From GCA-003244245 sp052390115 (GTDB taxonomy: Bacteria; Actinomycetota; Actinomycetes; Mycobacteriales; Pseudonocardiaceae): a stretch of DNA of 64,000 nt. The notes beneath the pieces are model-generated. The model did not search any database and was not told where the DNA came from. It saw nothing but the letters and a program-made list of their open reading frames with translations. Both the position numbers and the translations under genes were made by a program. Below are positions 1-8,014 of this stretch, in pieces. Every line of letters starts with the position of its first letter. Position 1 is the first letter of the stretch. The stretch covers positions 20,595 to 84,594 of the forward strand of contig JBQTHE010000032.1 of NCBI GenBank assembly GCA_052390115.1, read 5' to 3'.

Positions 1-1
1 G

Positions 2-244
2 GTCACCGCGCGGATCCCGGACGAGTTCCGCGGCCGGGTGCTGGGTCTGCAGAACGCAGCATTCATGACGGCCGTGCCGCTGGGCACCCTGGTGGCGGGC
101 CTCCTGATCGAGTCGATGGGCTTGCGGGAGACGGGTGTGCTGCTGGCCGTCGCGTGGGGTGTGGTGGCGTCGGTGGCGCTGCTCGCTCCAGCGCTGCGGC
201 AGTTGGACAAGGCGGCCGCGACAACGGCTTCCGACGAGCAGTGA
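2..244 (+). CDS. MFS transporter, C-terminal fragment (cut by window edge)
   Basis: The frame is open from base 2 and encodes about 80 residues ending in an alanine-rich tail. It contains two hydrophobic segments and the turn R-G-R-V-L-G-L-Q-N, typical of the last helices of drug-efflux MFS proteins. Known bottromycin clusters carry an MFS exporter (BotT) just before the first radical-SAM gene, so this could be the 3' end of that exporter. An IS630 remnant lies between it and the cluster, so the link is inference. The start and most of the gene are outside the window. Confidence 0.6.
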   Translation, partial: VTARIPDEFRGRVLGLQNAAFMTAVPLGTLVAGLLIESMGLRETGVLLAVAWGVVASVALLAPALRQLDKAAATTASDEQ

Positions 245-331
245 TCCCACGGCTTTCGCCTTCCCAATAACCTCCCTCCGAGTTTATCCCGACTGCGTCG
301 GGGATACGGCGAAGCGCCGCACGGCACATAC

Positions 332-459
332 CATGCGCGCCACTTACGCACTGTATCCAGGGAGACGTCCAGCCGCTCGGCGACGCGGGCGCGTTGGTGT
401 CCTCCTCGGCCCAGGCCAGCACGATGCGAGGGCGCAGCGCCGACGCACGCTGCCGAAAC
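332..459 (-). pseudogene. IS630-family transposase N-terminal remnant
   Basis: Read on the minus strand, about 40 residues resemble the helix-turn-helix start of IS630 transposases: R-Q-R-A-S-A-L-R-P-R-I-V-L-A-W-A-E, then after a one-base shift near base 393 A-R-V-A-E-R-L-D-V-S-L-D-T-V-R-K-W. No catalytic DDE part and no terminal repeats are visible nearby. It is a dead scar marking the left flank of the biosynthetic cluster. Family assignment rests on the conserved N-terminal pattern only. Confidence 0.55.
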
Positions 460-479
460 CACTACATGCCGATTTGCGC

Positions 480-496
480 AATATACGCAGTATATT
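480..496. promoter_or_regulatory. 17-bp perfect palindrome, possible operator
   Basis: AATATAC-GCA-GTATATT: two 7-bp arms around a 3-bp centre, an AT-rich island in GC-rich DNA, about 210 bp upstream of the first methyltransferase gene. The shape suits a dimeric repressor of GntR or PadR type. No such regulator is encoded next to it, so the binding protein is unknown. Confidence 0.5.
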
Positions 497-546
497 CCGT
501 TGCTCATCGGACAACTCTAGCGGCACGAACATCGGACCCGTCAGCA

Positions 547-565
547 CATAAACCGCGCATAAACC
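547..565 (+). promoter_or_regulatory. Direct repeat CATAAACC x2, 11 bp apart
   Basis: CATAAACC occurs at 547-554 and again at 558-565, one helical turn apart. Tandem heptamer-like repeats at 11-bp spacing are the usual target of OmpR/SARP-type activators. They lie between the palindrome and the putative -35 of the cluster promoter. The function is inferred. Confidence 0.35.
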
Positions 566-641
566 ACGAATGGTCTTATAACTCATCGCACGAGCAGTGG
601 GAAGCGAATCACAAGGACCGTTCACGGTATGTAGTTGGGGC

Positions 642-671
642 TTGACGTACCGCATCCCGCCCGTCCAACAT
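642..671 (+). promoter_or_regulatory. Candidate promoter of the cluster
   Basis: TTGACG at 642-647 is a good -35 box. The best -10 at 18-bp spacing is the weak CAACAT at 666-671. It lies 35 bp before the first methyltransferase start and is the only recognisable promoter for the long cluster transcript on this side. Confidence 0.35.
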
Positions 672-705
672 GAAGTCTAGACTGCCGCATCTGGGTGGGT
701 GATTC

Positions 706-2634
706 GTGGTCAAGGGTCGCGAAGTTTCTCTCGTGTCTATGCCGTGGAATAGCACCACGCGGCCGTCGATCCAGGTGGGCATCCTACGCTCCGTGGCGGA
801 GGCCGAGGGCTGGCATGTCAAGTCTCATTATGCCTATCTTGAGTTTTTCGCACTGGCGCAGGAGATGCTCGGATTCGAGTGCGCGGATTGGGCGGAAGCC
901 TACGAGCTGGTCTCTGAGCGTCTGTATCATTTATCGGTTGGCGATTGGATTTTCACCCAGCGGCTGAGCGATTCCGCGGCCTGCGAGGAGTACTTCGACC
1001 TGCTGCGCTGCAAGCGGATCGACGAGGCCACCATTTCGATGATCGACGCGCTGCGAGAGGTCGCCGACCGGCACGTGGAGTCGACCACCGCGCGGCTGCT
1101 GCGGGCCGAGCCGAACGTCATCGGGTTCACCACGATGTTCAGCCAGAACGGTGCCACCCTCGCGGTCGCCCGGCGATTGCGCGAGGAGGGCTTCACCGGG
1201 ACGATCGTGCTGGGCGGCAGCAACTGCGAGGGCCCGATGGGCCGCACGCTACTGGCCAACTTCCCCGCCATCGACGCAGTGGTCGACGGGCCGGGCGAGG
1301 AGGCGCTTGTCGCGCTGTTGCGCCAGGTCGCGGCTGATCAGCCGGTCCAGTCGGTCGGCCGGCTGGTCGCCCGGCGCGACCAGGCCGCCAGGCCACCCGC
1401 CGCGCTGGTACCCGCCGAGCTGCTGAGCGTGCCGATGCCGAACTACGACGGGTTCTTCGAGCAGTTGCACGAGGCAGGGCTGCAGGAGTTGGAGGCAGAC
1501 GTCGCCCTGCCGGTGGAGTTTTCTCGCGGTTGCTGGTGGGGCGCCAAGACCCACTGCACTTTCTGTGGCCTCAACGGCGCGACAATGCGCTATCGCAGCA
1601 AACGCCCCGATTCGGTGGCGAGCGAACTCAAGCACCTGATGGACCGCTACGGCGTCCTCGATTTCTTCGCCGTCGATAACATCCTAGACCTGGGGTACCT
1701 GGAAACCGCACTGCCGGAGGTAGAAAGACTCAACGCCGACCATTCCCTGTTCTTCGAGGTGAAAGCAAACATGGAATGGGCTGACATCCGGCGGATGCGT
1801 CGGGCTGGCGTCCGGTGGGTGCAGCCTGGAATCGAGAGCTTGAGCACGGAGGGGCTGCGTGCGCTGAGAAAAGGCTCGACCGTGTTCCAGAACGTGCGTT
1901 TCCTACTCGGCTGCGCTGAATTCGGCATCCGGGCCGACTGGAATATCCTCACAGGATATCCGGGTGAGACGCCGGCCTCCATCCTCGCGCAGATCGACCT
2001 CGTCGCCTCGATGTCGCACCTCGTGCCGCCGCACGTGACGCTGATCCGCTTCGATCGGTTCAGTCCGTACGTGGAGAAGCCCGAGTCCTACGGGCTCACG
2101 CTGTCCCGGCCGTTCCCCGGATACCGGTTCGCCTACCCCGAGCTGTCCGGCGACGACCTGTGGAACATCGCGTATCACTTCGAGGCCGATTTCACCGACG
2201 ACGACCGCAACGCTGACCTGCGGCGGCGCCTGGCGGCGCGCATCCGGCTGTGGCGCAACCACCACGAGACCGCCTCCTTCACCTACCGGCTGGGCTTCGC
2301 GTGCGTGGTCCTCGACGACCAGCGCCCTGGCCTGCCGAAGCAGCAGATCATCCTCAACGGTGACGAGGCCCGGCTGTTCCGGGCCGTCATCGGTGGAACA
2401 CGGTTCAGAGACCTTCAAGCCCAAGGGTGGGACGGGCCACGGTGGGAGTCCACGCTCGAGCTGCTGCAGTCCTGGCATCGGCGGCGGTGGGTGATGATCG
2501 ACGGGACGAAGGTGATCGCGCTCGCGATCCGCCGCCAGCCCTCGGCCTACCGCACGCCGCCTGCTAAGGGCGTCCCCAAGCGAGCCAGAACCCTCATCCC
2601 CCTCAGCCTCAGCAGCCCCAGCAAAGGAGGTTGA
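706..2634 (+). CDS. botRMT1: B12-dependent radical-SAM C-methyltransferase 1 (bottromycin)
   Basis: 642 aa, GTG start. The N-terminal part (about residues 1-230) is a cobalamin-binding Rossmann-like region with G-F-T-T-M-F-S-Q-N-G and G-G-S-N-C-E-G. The radical-SAM domain follows, with the widely spaced cluster motif C276-X7-C284-X2-C287, as in the RiPP-maturation radical-SAM family 1 methyltransferases. By position it matches BotRMT1/BtmC, which deletion work in Streptomyces linked to beta-methylation of core Phe. It is very similar end to end to the third methyltransferase (10623-12566), so substrate assignment rests on gene order. It is the first gene of the cluster; the precursor gene follows after 53 bp. 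Confidence 0.9.
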   Translation: MVKGREVSLVSMPWNSTTRPSIQVGILRSVAEAEGWHVKSHYAYLEFFALAQEMLGFECADWAEAYELVSERLYHLSVGDWIFTQRLSDSAACEEYFDLLRCKRIDEATISMIDALREVADRHVESTTARLLRAEPNVIGFTTMFSQNGATLAVARRLREEGFTGTIVLGGSNCEGPMGRTLLANFPAIDAVVDGPGEEALVALLRQVAADQPVQSVGRLVARRDQAARPPAALVPAELLSVPMPNYDGFFEQLHEAGLQELEADVALPVEFSRGCWWGAKTHCTFCGLNGATMRYRSKRPDSVASELKHLMDRYGVLDFFAVDNILDLGYLETALPEVERLNADHSLFFEVKANMEWADIRRMRRAGVRWVQPGIESLSTEGLRALRKGSTVFQNVRFLLGCAEFGIRADWNILTGYPGETPASILAQIDLVASMSHLVPPHVTLIRFDRFSPYVEKPESYGLTLSRPFPGYRFAYPELSGDDLWNIAYHFEADFTDDDRNADLRRRLAARIRLWRNHHETASFTYRLGFACVVLDDQRPGLPKQQIILNGDEARLFRAVIGGTRFRDLQAQGWDGPRWESTLELLQSWHRRRWVMIDGTKVIALAIRRQPSAYRTPPAKGVPKRARTLIPLSLSSPSKGG

Positions 2635-2673
2635 TCACACCGGAAATTCGGAACAGGAAGTGCACCATTACCC

Positions 2674-2681
2674 GAAAGGAG
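2674..2681 (+). promoter_or_regulatory. Ribosome binding site fixing a TTG start
   Basis: GAAAGGAG, 6 nt before TTG at 2688. An in-frame TTG at 2631 lies upstream of this site, so the Shine-Dalgarno decides that translation begins at 2688 and the core peptide directly follows the initiator Met. Work on the Streptomyces cluster reported an internal transcription start before the precursor; the 53-bp gap here is the equivalent place. Confidence 0.75.
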
Positions 2682-2687
2682 AGAGTC

Positions 2688-2855
2688 TTGGGACCGCTTG
2701 TCGTCTTCGACTGCATGACCGCGGACTTCCTCAATGACGACCCCAACAACGCCGAGCTGAGCGCACTGGAACTGCGCGAGCTGGAGTCGTGGGGCACCTG
2801 GTCGGATGAGACTGACACGACCGCCTTGAGGAAGTCGAGGTCCGATTCCTGCTAG
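2688..2855 (+). CDS. botA: Bottromycin precursor peptide, novel core GPLVVFDC
   Basis: 55 aa from a TTG start. The layout is Met1, core G-P-L-V-V-F-D-C (residues 2-9), then a C-terminal follower starting M-T-A-D-F-L-N-D-D-P-N-N-A-E-L. The N-terminal core plus follower, with no leader, is the hallmark of bottromycins. The follower matches my recollection of the Streptomyces precursor almost exactly up to E-L-E-S-W-G. Known cores are GPVVVFDC (A2) and GPAVVFDC (D); here position 3 is Leu. The follower also runs about 11 residues longer than the roughly 44-aa Streptomyces peptide and ends in Cys. Gly1 to residue 4 should form the macroamidine, Cys8 the thiazole, and Pro2, Val4, Val5 and Phe6 the C-methylated positions. 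Confidence 0.93.
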   Translation: MGPLVVFDCMTADFLNDDPNNAELSALELRELESWGTWSDETDTTALRKSRSDSC

Positions 2856-2904
2856 GACTCGGACGAGATGTCGGCGGGTCGGGCGCACAATGGAGAAGGG
2901 GGCA

Positions 2905-4008
2905 ATGGCCGAGACATCGGTGGCGAGGTGCACGCTGCGGGAGGTCGTCTACCGACCGTTTCCGTCGGACCGGACGGTTACCGTCCAGTGCACCGTCATC
3001 CCGGACTCGGGCACCACGTCAGCCGATGGTTACGGAACCGCCGCGACTGAGGCGGTTGCGCGGAAGAAGGCGCTGTCCGAAGCCGTGGAACGACTGGTGG
3101 CGTGCGCCCCCTTCGCGCTGGTCGCCCGCCCGCCGACCACCCGGGCTGGGCGAGGCAGCGCGGTGGACCTGCTTACCGACGGGATGCGCGCGGCGCCGGA
3201 CGGCTGCCTCGTGCGGCGGTACCGCCCGCTGACGGGCGGCAGCCCGCGGCAGGTACCGCTGTTCTGGTCGTCGCCCTGGGTAGCGAGCGAGGAACTGCGC
3301 TCGGCGATACTGCCGCCGCCGGTGGCGCGCCTGTCCAGCACGATCGGATGGGCGGTCTCGCCGTCCCCCGCCGACGCGCTGCGCGGCGCCCTCCTCGAAC
3401 TGACCGAGCTGCTGAACTACGGCGCGTTCCTCTACCGGTCCCTGGCGGGCTCGCCGGGGCGCCGGCCGGCCGCCGGGCCGGATGACCCCGGGGACACCGT
3501 CGTCCGGACCGTCCCTATCGGATTCGTCGGCCGGACGCCGACGGTCCTCGCCGTGTCGCGGGGCCACGGGCGGCTGATGCCCGCCACCGGCCTCGGCGCC
3601 GCGGCCACGACGGCCGAAGCGACCGACCGCGCCCTGCTGGAGCTCGCCCAGGCCGAGAGGATGTGGCGATCGAACACGACCGCGGTCACCGCCGAGCGCT
3701 TCTTCCTGCGCCGGTTCGAGCGGTGGCCGCTGCTCCGGTGCTGCGCCACCCTCGACTTCGACCTGATCACCAGCGACGCGACCGACGCCGTGCCGTGCCT
3801 GTCCCCACTAGAGGAGCTGGCCGCCTGCGGGATCGCGACCTGGGCCGACACCGGGGCGGTGGACATCTCCGGTCCCGGCACCGGGGAGACGCGCCTGCAC
3901 TTCGCGCACGTCGTGTCGCAACCGCAGCCGCTCCTGGGCCTCGTCCGGGCAGGCATACCCGTCTTCGACACGGGGGAAGTGAGGAAGGTCCTTGACCGAG
4001 CGTGTTGA
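2905..4008 (+). CDS. botC: YcaO cyclodehydratase, thiazoline-forming
   Basis: About 367 aa. I prefer ATG 2905, preceded by a GAAGGGGG stretch; an in-frame ATG at 2890 lacks a Shine-Dalgarno. YcaO proteins activate a backbone amide with ATP. The YcaO signature is visible near the N terminus (K-K-A-L-S-E-A-V-E-R-L) and again as A-L-L-E-L-A-Q-A-E-R. It is a stand-alone YcaO without an E1-like partner. It corresponds to BotC/IpoC, shown biochemically to form the Cys-derived thiazoline of bottromycin. It follows the precursor gene directly and overlaps the second YcaO gene by 17 nt. Confidence 0.88.
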   Translation: MAETSVARCTLREVVYRPFPSDRTVTVQCTVIPDSGTTSADGYGTAATEAVARKKALSEAVERLVACAPFALVARPPTTRAGRGSAVDLLTDGMRAAPDGCLVRRYRPLTGGSPRQVPLFWSSPWVASEELRSAILPPPVARLSSTIGWAVSPSPADALRGALLELTELLNYGAFLYRSLAGSPGRRPAAGPDDPGDTVVRTVPIGFVGRTPTVLAVSRGHGRLMPATGLGAAATTAEATDRALLELAQAERMWRSNTTAVTAERFFLRRFERWPLLRCCATLDFDLITSDATDAVPCLSPLEELAACGIATWADTGAVDISGPGTGETRLHFAHVVSQPQPLLGLVRAGIPVFDTGEVRKVLDRAC

Positions 4009-5323
4009 CCACGACCTGCTGGCCGCCGCCCTGCGGGGCGGTGCGCAACGGGACGATGTACCGCCCGAACGTGAGACGGCGATCGGGACGGCACTCGCCG
4101 CTGTGGGGAACTGGCTGGCCGCCGAACGGCTGACCCCCGGCATCTGGAAGTACGGTCCCGACGACGCGCCCACCTACGAGGTGCAACTCACCGACGCCGG
4201 CGGCAACCTGTGCTCGCGCAGCTCCGGCAAGGGCCTGGGGCACCGCAGCATGGCGAGCGCGCTGTTCGAGAGCGCCGAGCACTACCACCTGGACTGGCGA
4301 CGCGACGCCGGGGCCGACGACGTGGCGTTCTTTCCTGGCCGGGAGATCGCGGACCAGCCGACGGCGCAGCGTTCGGCCCTGCTGCAGCGCCTCGGCGACA
4401 TCATCCCGGACGCGCCGGTGCTCGCCCGCGAGTACGTCCCGATCGCCACCGCGTTCGGTGCGAACAGCGCCGAGGCGACCTCGCACCACCAGCCTCTGTT
4501 CCTCCGCGACGGCGGCTACCGGAACTGGCCACACCCGGATGACGACGGGTCGTTCAAGCCGCTGTGGCACTACACCTCCAGCGCCGGGTACGCGGCCGGG
4601 ACCACCCTGTTCGAGGCGCTCGTCCACGCGGTCAACGAGCTGATCGAGCGCGACGCCTGGTCGTGCCAACTCGCCCGGTCCTACTTCGGCATGGGCAAGC
4701 CGGGCCTGCACGTCGTCGACCAGGACAGCCTGCCCGCCGACCTGCAGGAGCTGGCGGTCTACGTCGAGGAGCTGGCCGGCGCACCGGCGCTGGTCATCTC
4801 GATCGCCTGCGACACCGCCGTGCCCGCCTATGTGGTGTGCAACGCGGTGAACCACGAGGAGATCCGGCTCATCGGCAGCGGCGCCTCCCCGGTGCAGACT
4901 TACGCGTTGCAGCGCGCACTGCTGGAGTACCTGCAGGTGAGGACCATGTTCAAGCACGGACCGGTCGACGCCGACACCGAGGCCGGCCAGATCATAACGG
5001 CGCTGGCCCGCTACCCCCGCCACCTCGCCGCAGCACGCTTCGACGTGCGCAGCCTGCCGCACGAGCGACATGCGTTCCAGGCCGACGACGGTCTGCAGAC
5101 CACCGCGTCGCCCGAGGAGCTGCTGCGCCACCTCGTCGGCCTGCTGCGGGGCGTGGACGTCGACATCTACTACCGGGTCCTGACCAGGCCGGGCGCCATC
5201 ACCGTCGTCGACGTGGTCGCCCCCGGGCTGGAGCTACTGGACAAGGCACGCGCGGGCTACCCGGTCCTGCCCACCGGACGGCTCGGGGCTGCCCTTGCGC
5301 AACAGAGGAGTGCGCGGAGATGA
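3992..5323 (+). CDS. botCD: YcaO protein, macroamidine-forming
   Basis: 443 aa, start inside the end of the first YcaO gene. It has the fuller YcaO signature: S-S-G-K-G-L-G-H-R-S-M-A-S-A, then E-S-A-E-H-Y, and later N-E-L-I-E-R-D-A-W, which carry the ATP/Mg-binding acidic residues. It corresponds to BotCD/PurCD, which alone joins the Gly1 amine to the backbone amide of residue 4 to give the 12-membered macroamidine. PurCD was reported to be promiscuous, which fits acceptance of a Leu3 core. Its TGA overlaps the ATG of the next gene. Confidence 0.88.
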   Translation: MTERVDHDLLAAALRGGAQRDDVPPERETAIGTALAAVGNWLAAERLTPGIWKYGPDDAPTYEVQLTDAGGNLCSRSSGKGLGHRSMASALFESAEHYHLDWRRDAGADDVAFFPGREIADQPTAQRSALLQRLGDIIPDAPVLAREYVPIATAFGANSAEATSHHQPLFLRDGGYRNWPHPDDDGSFKPLWHYTSSAGYAAGTTLFEALVHAVNELIERDAWSCQLARSYFGMGKPGLHVVDQDSLPADLQELAVYVEELAGAPALVISIACDTAVPAYVVCNAVNHEEIRLIGSGASPVQTYALQRALLEYLQVRTMFKHGPVDADTEAGQIITALARYPRHLAAARFDVRSLPHERHAFQADDGLQTTASPEELLRHLVGLLRGVDVDIYYRVLTRPGAITVVDVVAPGLELLDKARAGYPVLPTGRLGAALAQQRSARR

Positions 5324-7206
5324 AGCTCGTTCTCGTAGCGCCGCCGTGGAACAGTCTGTACCGCCCGTCGATCCAGATCGCCTCGCTGATGGCGCTGGGT
5401 GCGAAGGGGCCCGGCGGCCCCATCACGTGCGAATACGCCTATCTGGACTGGTTCGAGTTCGCGATCACGTCGCTGGACTGCGATCCCCAGCGGTACGTCA
5501 CGATCTACGACACGATCGGCGAGGAACTCTACGGTCTCGGCGTCGGCGACTGGATCTTCGGACGCGAGCTCCCGGCCAGCGAGGACGAGGACGCCACGCG
5601 CGCGGAGTACGCGGCGTTCCTCCAGGAGCACGGAGTCGCCCCCGACCTGGTGACCTGCATCCTGTCGATGCGCGAGGCGGCCCCCCGCTTCGTCGCGGCG
5701 ATTGCCGACCGGCTCGTCGCGACCGGCGCCGACGGCTTTGGCTTCACCACGTCATTCAGCCAGCTGGTGCCCGCCCTGGCCATCGGCAAGGCCATCAAGG
5801 ACCGGGATGGCGACCGGCTCGTGTTCCTCGGCGGCGCGAACTGCGACCGGCCGATGGGCGAGGCCGTCATGAACACCTATCCGTTCGTCGACCTGGTCGT
5901 GCAGGGCGAAGGCGAGGCGGCGGTGGCGGCGATGTGCGCCGCTACTGATTCGAGTGAGCTGGCGTCGGCGCCGGGCATCGTGGTTCGGGGCGAGACGGGT
6001 CTGGTCGTGTCGCCGCCGGTGGTGCAGCCGGTCGACGCCACCCCGGTGCCGCGGTACGACGAGTACTTCCACCGGCTGCGCACGCTGCCGTGGAGCGACC
6101 TGATCATGCCGAACGTGGCGCTGCCGTTCCAGATGTCCCGCGGTTGCTGGTGGGGCGAGAAGATGCACTGCACGTTCTGCGGCGAGAATGGCAGCGGCAT
6201 GCCCTACCGCAGCAAGCCGGGCAAGCAGCTCGTCCACACGCTGCGGGAGCTAACCGAGCGGCAGGGTGTGCTGGACACCTACGCCGTCGACACGATCCTG
6301 GCCAAGGGCGACAACGGCCTGGCGGAGCTGGCCGAGGCCGAGGTAGATGTCACCACGTTCTTCGAGGTGAAGGCCAACCTCAGCCCCAAGGCGCTCGGGG
6401 AGCTGCGGGCCGCGGGCGTGACGATGGTGCAGCCGGGCATCGAAAGCCTCAGCACCGGCTCGCTGAAGCTGCTGCGCAAGGGTGCCACCGGCTTCCACAA
6501 CCTGCGGTTCCTGGTGCTGTGCCAGGAACTCGGCATCAACGCGCAGTGGAACCTGCTGTCGGCAATGCCGGGGGAGACCCCGGAGATGCTGGCGGAGCAG
6601 CTGCGACTGATCCCGTTCATCTCGCATCTGGCGCCGCCGTCAACGGTGTGCAAGGTTCGCGTCGACCGCTACAGCCCGTACTTCGAGAAGCCCGACGAGT
6701 TCGGCATCGAGCTGCGCGGCCCCGAGCCGAAGTACCGGTTCGTCCACCCCGGAGGCGACGTCGACCGGGAGGCGCTGGCCTACTCCTTCGACCACGAGGA
6801 AACGAGCCGGGAGACCGACCACGAGACGATGCTGACCCTGCGCCGCCGGCTCGGCGCGCGCGTGGGCCTCTGGAAGAAGCTGCACGGCCAGTCCCGCTTC
6901 AGCTACCGGTTCGGCCCGGACCTGACGATCGTCTACGACCACCGCCCGCACGTGGGCAAGGGCAGGCACGTCCTGCGCGGGTGGGAGAACGGCTTGTTCC
7001 GCGCATTCGTCCACGGTGGCCGCGTCAGCCAGGCCGTCGAGAGTGTCGGCGCGACGACGCAGACGCGGGAACGGCTGCGCGAGTGGACGGAATGCGGCTG
7101 GATCTACGTCGAGGCCGTGCACGGCCTGGTGCTTGCCGTGCACGACAGCAGCCGCGACGAGCTGGGCCGTGCGGTCACGCTGGGAGGCAGAAGTGCGACG
7201 CCGTGA
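5320..7206 (+). CDS. botRMT2: B12-dependent radical-SAM C-methyltransferase 2 (bottromycin)
   Basis: 628 aa; ATG 5320 in an ATGA overlap with the preceding stop, with AGAGGAG upstream. Same architecture as the first methyltransferase: N-terminal cobalamin-binding region (P-P-W-N-S-L-Y-R-P-S-I-Q; G-G-A-N-C-D-R-P-M-G) and radical-SAM domain with C276-X7-C284-X2-C287. It is clearly more distant from methyltransferases 1 and 3 than those are from each other. The equivalent BotRMT2/BtmG was assigned to C-methylation of the valines, giving tert-leucines, in knock-out work. Open frame continues far upstream on this strand but overlaps the YcaO gene and is not coding. Confidence 0.9.
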   Translation: MKLVLVAPPWNSLYRPSIQIASLMALGAKGPGGPITCEYAYLDWFEFAITSLDCDPQRYVTIYDTIGEELYGLGVGDWIFGRELPASEDEDATRAEYAAFLQEHGVAPDLVTCILSMREAAPRFVAAIADRLVATGADGFGFTTSFSQLVPALAIGKAIKDRDGDRLVFLGGANCDRPMGEAVMNTYPFVDLVVQGEGEAAVAAMCAATDSSELASAPGIVVRGETGLVVSPPVVQPVDATPVPRYDEYFHRLRTLPWSDLIMPNVALPFQMSRGCWWGEKMHCTFCGENGSGMPYRSKPGKQLVHTLRELTERQGVLDTYAVDTILAKGDNGLAELAEAEVDVTTFFEVKANLSPKALGELRAAGVTMVQPGIESLSTGSLKLLRKGATGFHNLRFLVLCQELGINAQWNLLSAMPGETPEMLAEQLRLIPFISHLAPPSTVCKVRVDRYSPYFEKPDEFGIELRGPEPKYRFVHPGGDVDREALAYSFDHEETSRETDHETMLTLRRRLGARVGLWKKLHGQSRFSYRFGPDLTIVYDHRPHVGKGRHVLRGWENGLFRAFVHGGRVSQAVESVGATTQTRERLREWTECGWIYVEAVHGLVLAVHDSSRDELGRAVTLGGRSATP

Positions 7207-8014
7207 CGGACTGGAGCCCTTCTACACGTCCTCGCGCGACGGCACGCTCATCCGCGGCGTGCGAAGACCGGGGCCGGGTGAGACGGTCGTCCTCGTCCAC
7301 GGCGTCGCGATGGACACCCGGATCTGGGACGAGTCAGGGTTCCTCGACGCGCTGCCCGACGCCGACATCCTCGCCCTCGACCTGCGCGGGCGCGGGGACA
7401 GCGAGCACGTCGGCTGCGCCGAGCGCCACTGCATCGACCGCTACGTCGAGGACGTGCAGGCCGTGCTCGACCTGTTCCCGCGCGAGCGCTACAGCGTGTT
7501 CGGGGTCTACTTCGGCGGACGCACCGCGCTGCAGGTCGCCGCGGCGGACGACCGGGTGGCGAGGGCGTTCTCGTTCTGCGCGCATGCCGAGGCTGTCACT
7601 ATCCCCGACGAGGCCGTCGAGCAGGAGGCCGCGGCCATCGAGGCCCCGAACGGCAACGCGTACTTGACCGACCACTTCCGCGAGGCCGGCGCCCCGGCGT
7701 GGCTGATCGACGCCTGTGACCGGGTCGACCTCGGTGAGTTGGCGGCGGCGACCCGCGGCCTGCGGTACGGCGCGGGCCGCGGCGTCCAGCGCCGCACCGC
7801 CGACCAGGACCTCGTGCTGGTCACCGCGGACGGCGACGCCGAGATGGTCACGTTCCTCGCAGGCCAGCAGCGGCTCGGCGCGCGGCTGTGGCTGGTCGAC
7901 AGCCCGACCCGGGTGAAGGCCGCCGCCCACCTCCCCGAGGTGGGCCTGCGCATCGCGGAGGTGCTGGACACCCCGCGCGGCGCCGTGCGCGCGACCGGAA
8001 CGGGGGTCGGATGA
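7193..8014 (+). CDS. botH: Atypical alpha/beta-hydrolase fold, Asp epimerase
   Basis: 273 aa; GTG 7193 chosen because GGGAGG sits 5 nt upstream; it overlaps the previous gene by 14 nt. The alpha/beta-hydrolase fold is recognisable by V-L-V-H-G-V-A-M-D and L-D-L-R-G-R-G-D-S. The nucleophile elbow, normally GxSxG, reads G104-V-Y-F-G, so the catalytic Ser is absent. That matches BotH, a non-hydrolytic member that epimerises the core Asp next to the thiazoline. It is followed by the amidohydrolase with an ATGA overlap. Confidence is high because both position and missing Ser agree. Confidence 0.87.
   Translation: MRRRDGLEPFYTSSRDGTLIRGVRRPGPGETVVLVHGVAMDTRIWDESGFLDALPDADILALDLRGRGDSEHVGCAERHCIDRYVEDVQAVLDLFPRERYSVFGVYFGGRTALQVAAADDRVARAFSFCAHAEAVTIPDEAVEQEAAAIEAPNGNAYLTDHFREAGAPAWLIDACDRVDLGELAAATRGLRYGAGRGVQRRTADQDLVLVTADGDAEMVTFLAGQQRLGARLWLVDSPTRVKAAAHLPEVGLRIAEVLDTPRGAVRATGTGVG

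Noticed and set aside
2868..3050. A 60-codon plus-strand frame after the precursor, a possible second RiPP precursor
   Set aside because: It overlaps the first YcaO gene in another frame, has no Shine-Dalgarno and shows no core-follower pattern.
3767..5131. Long open frame of 454 codons on the minus strand
   Set aside because: It is the shadow of the second YcaO gene; high GC keeps the opposite frame open. No family pattern.
4564..5319. Upstream extension of the second methyltransferase frame
   Set aside because: Overlaps the YcaO gene, Arg/Pro-rich nonsense, and a Shine-Dalgarno with ATG at 5320 fits the family start.
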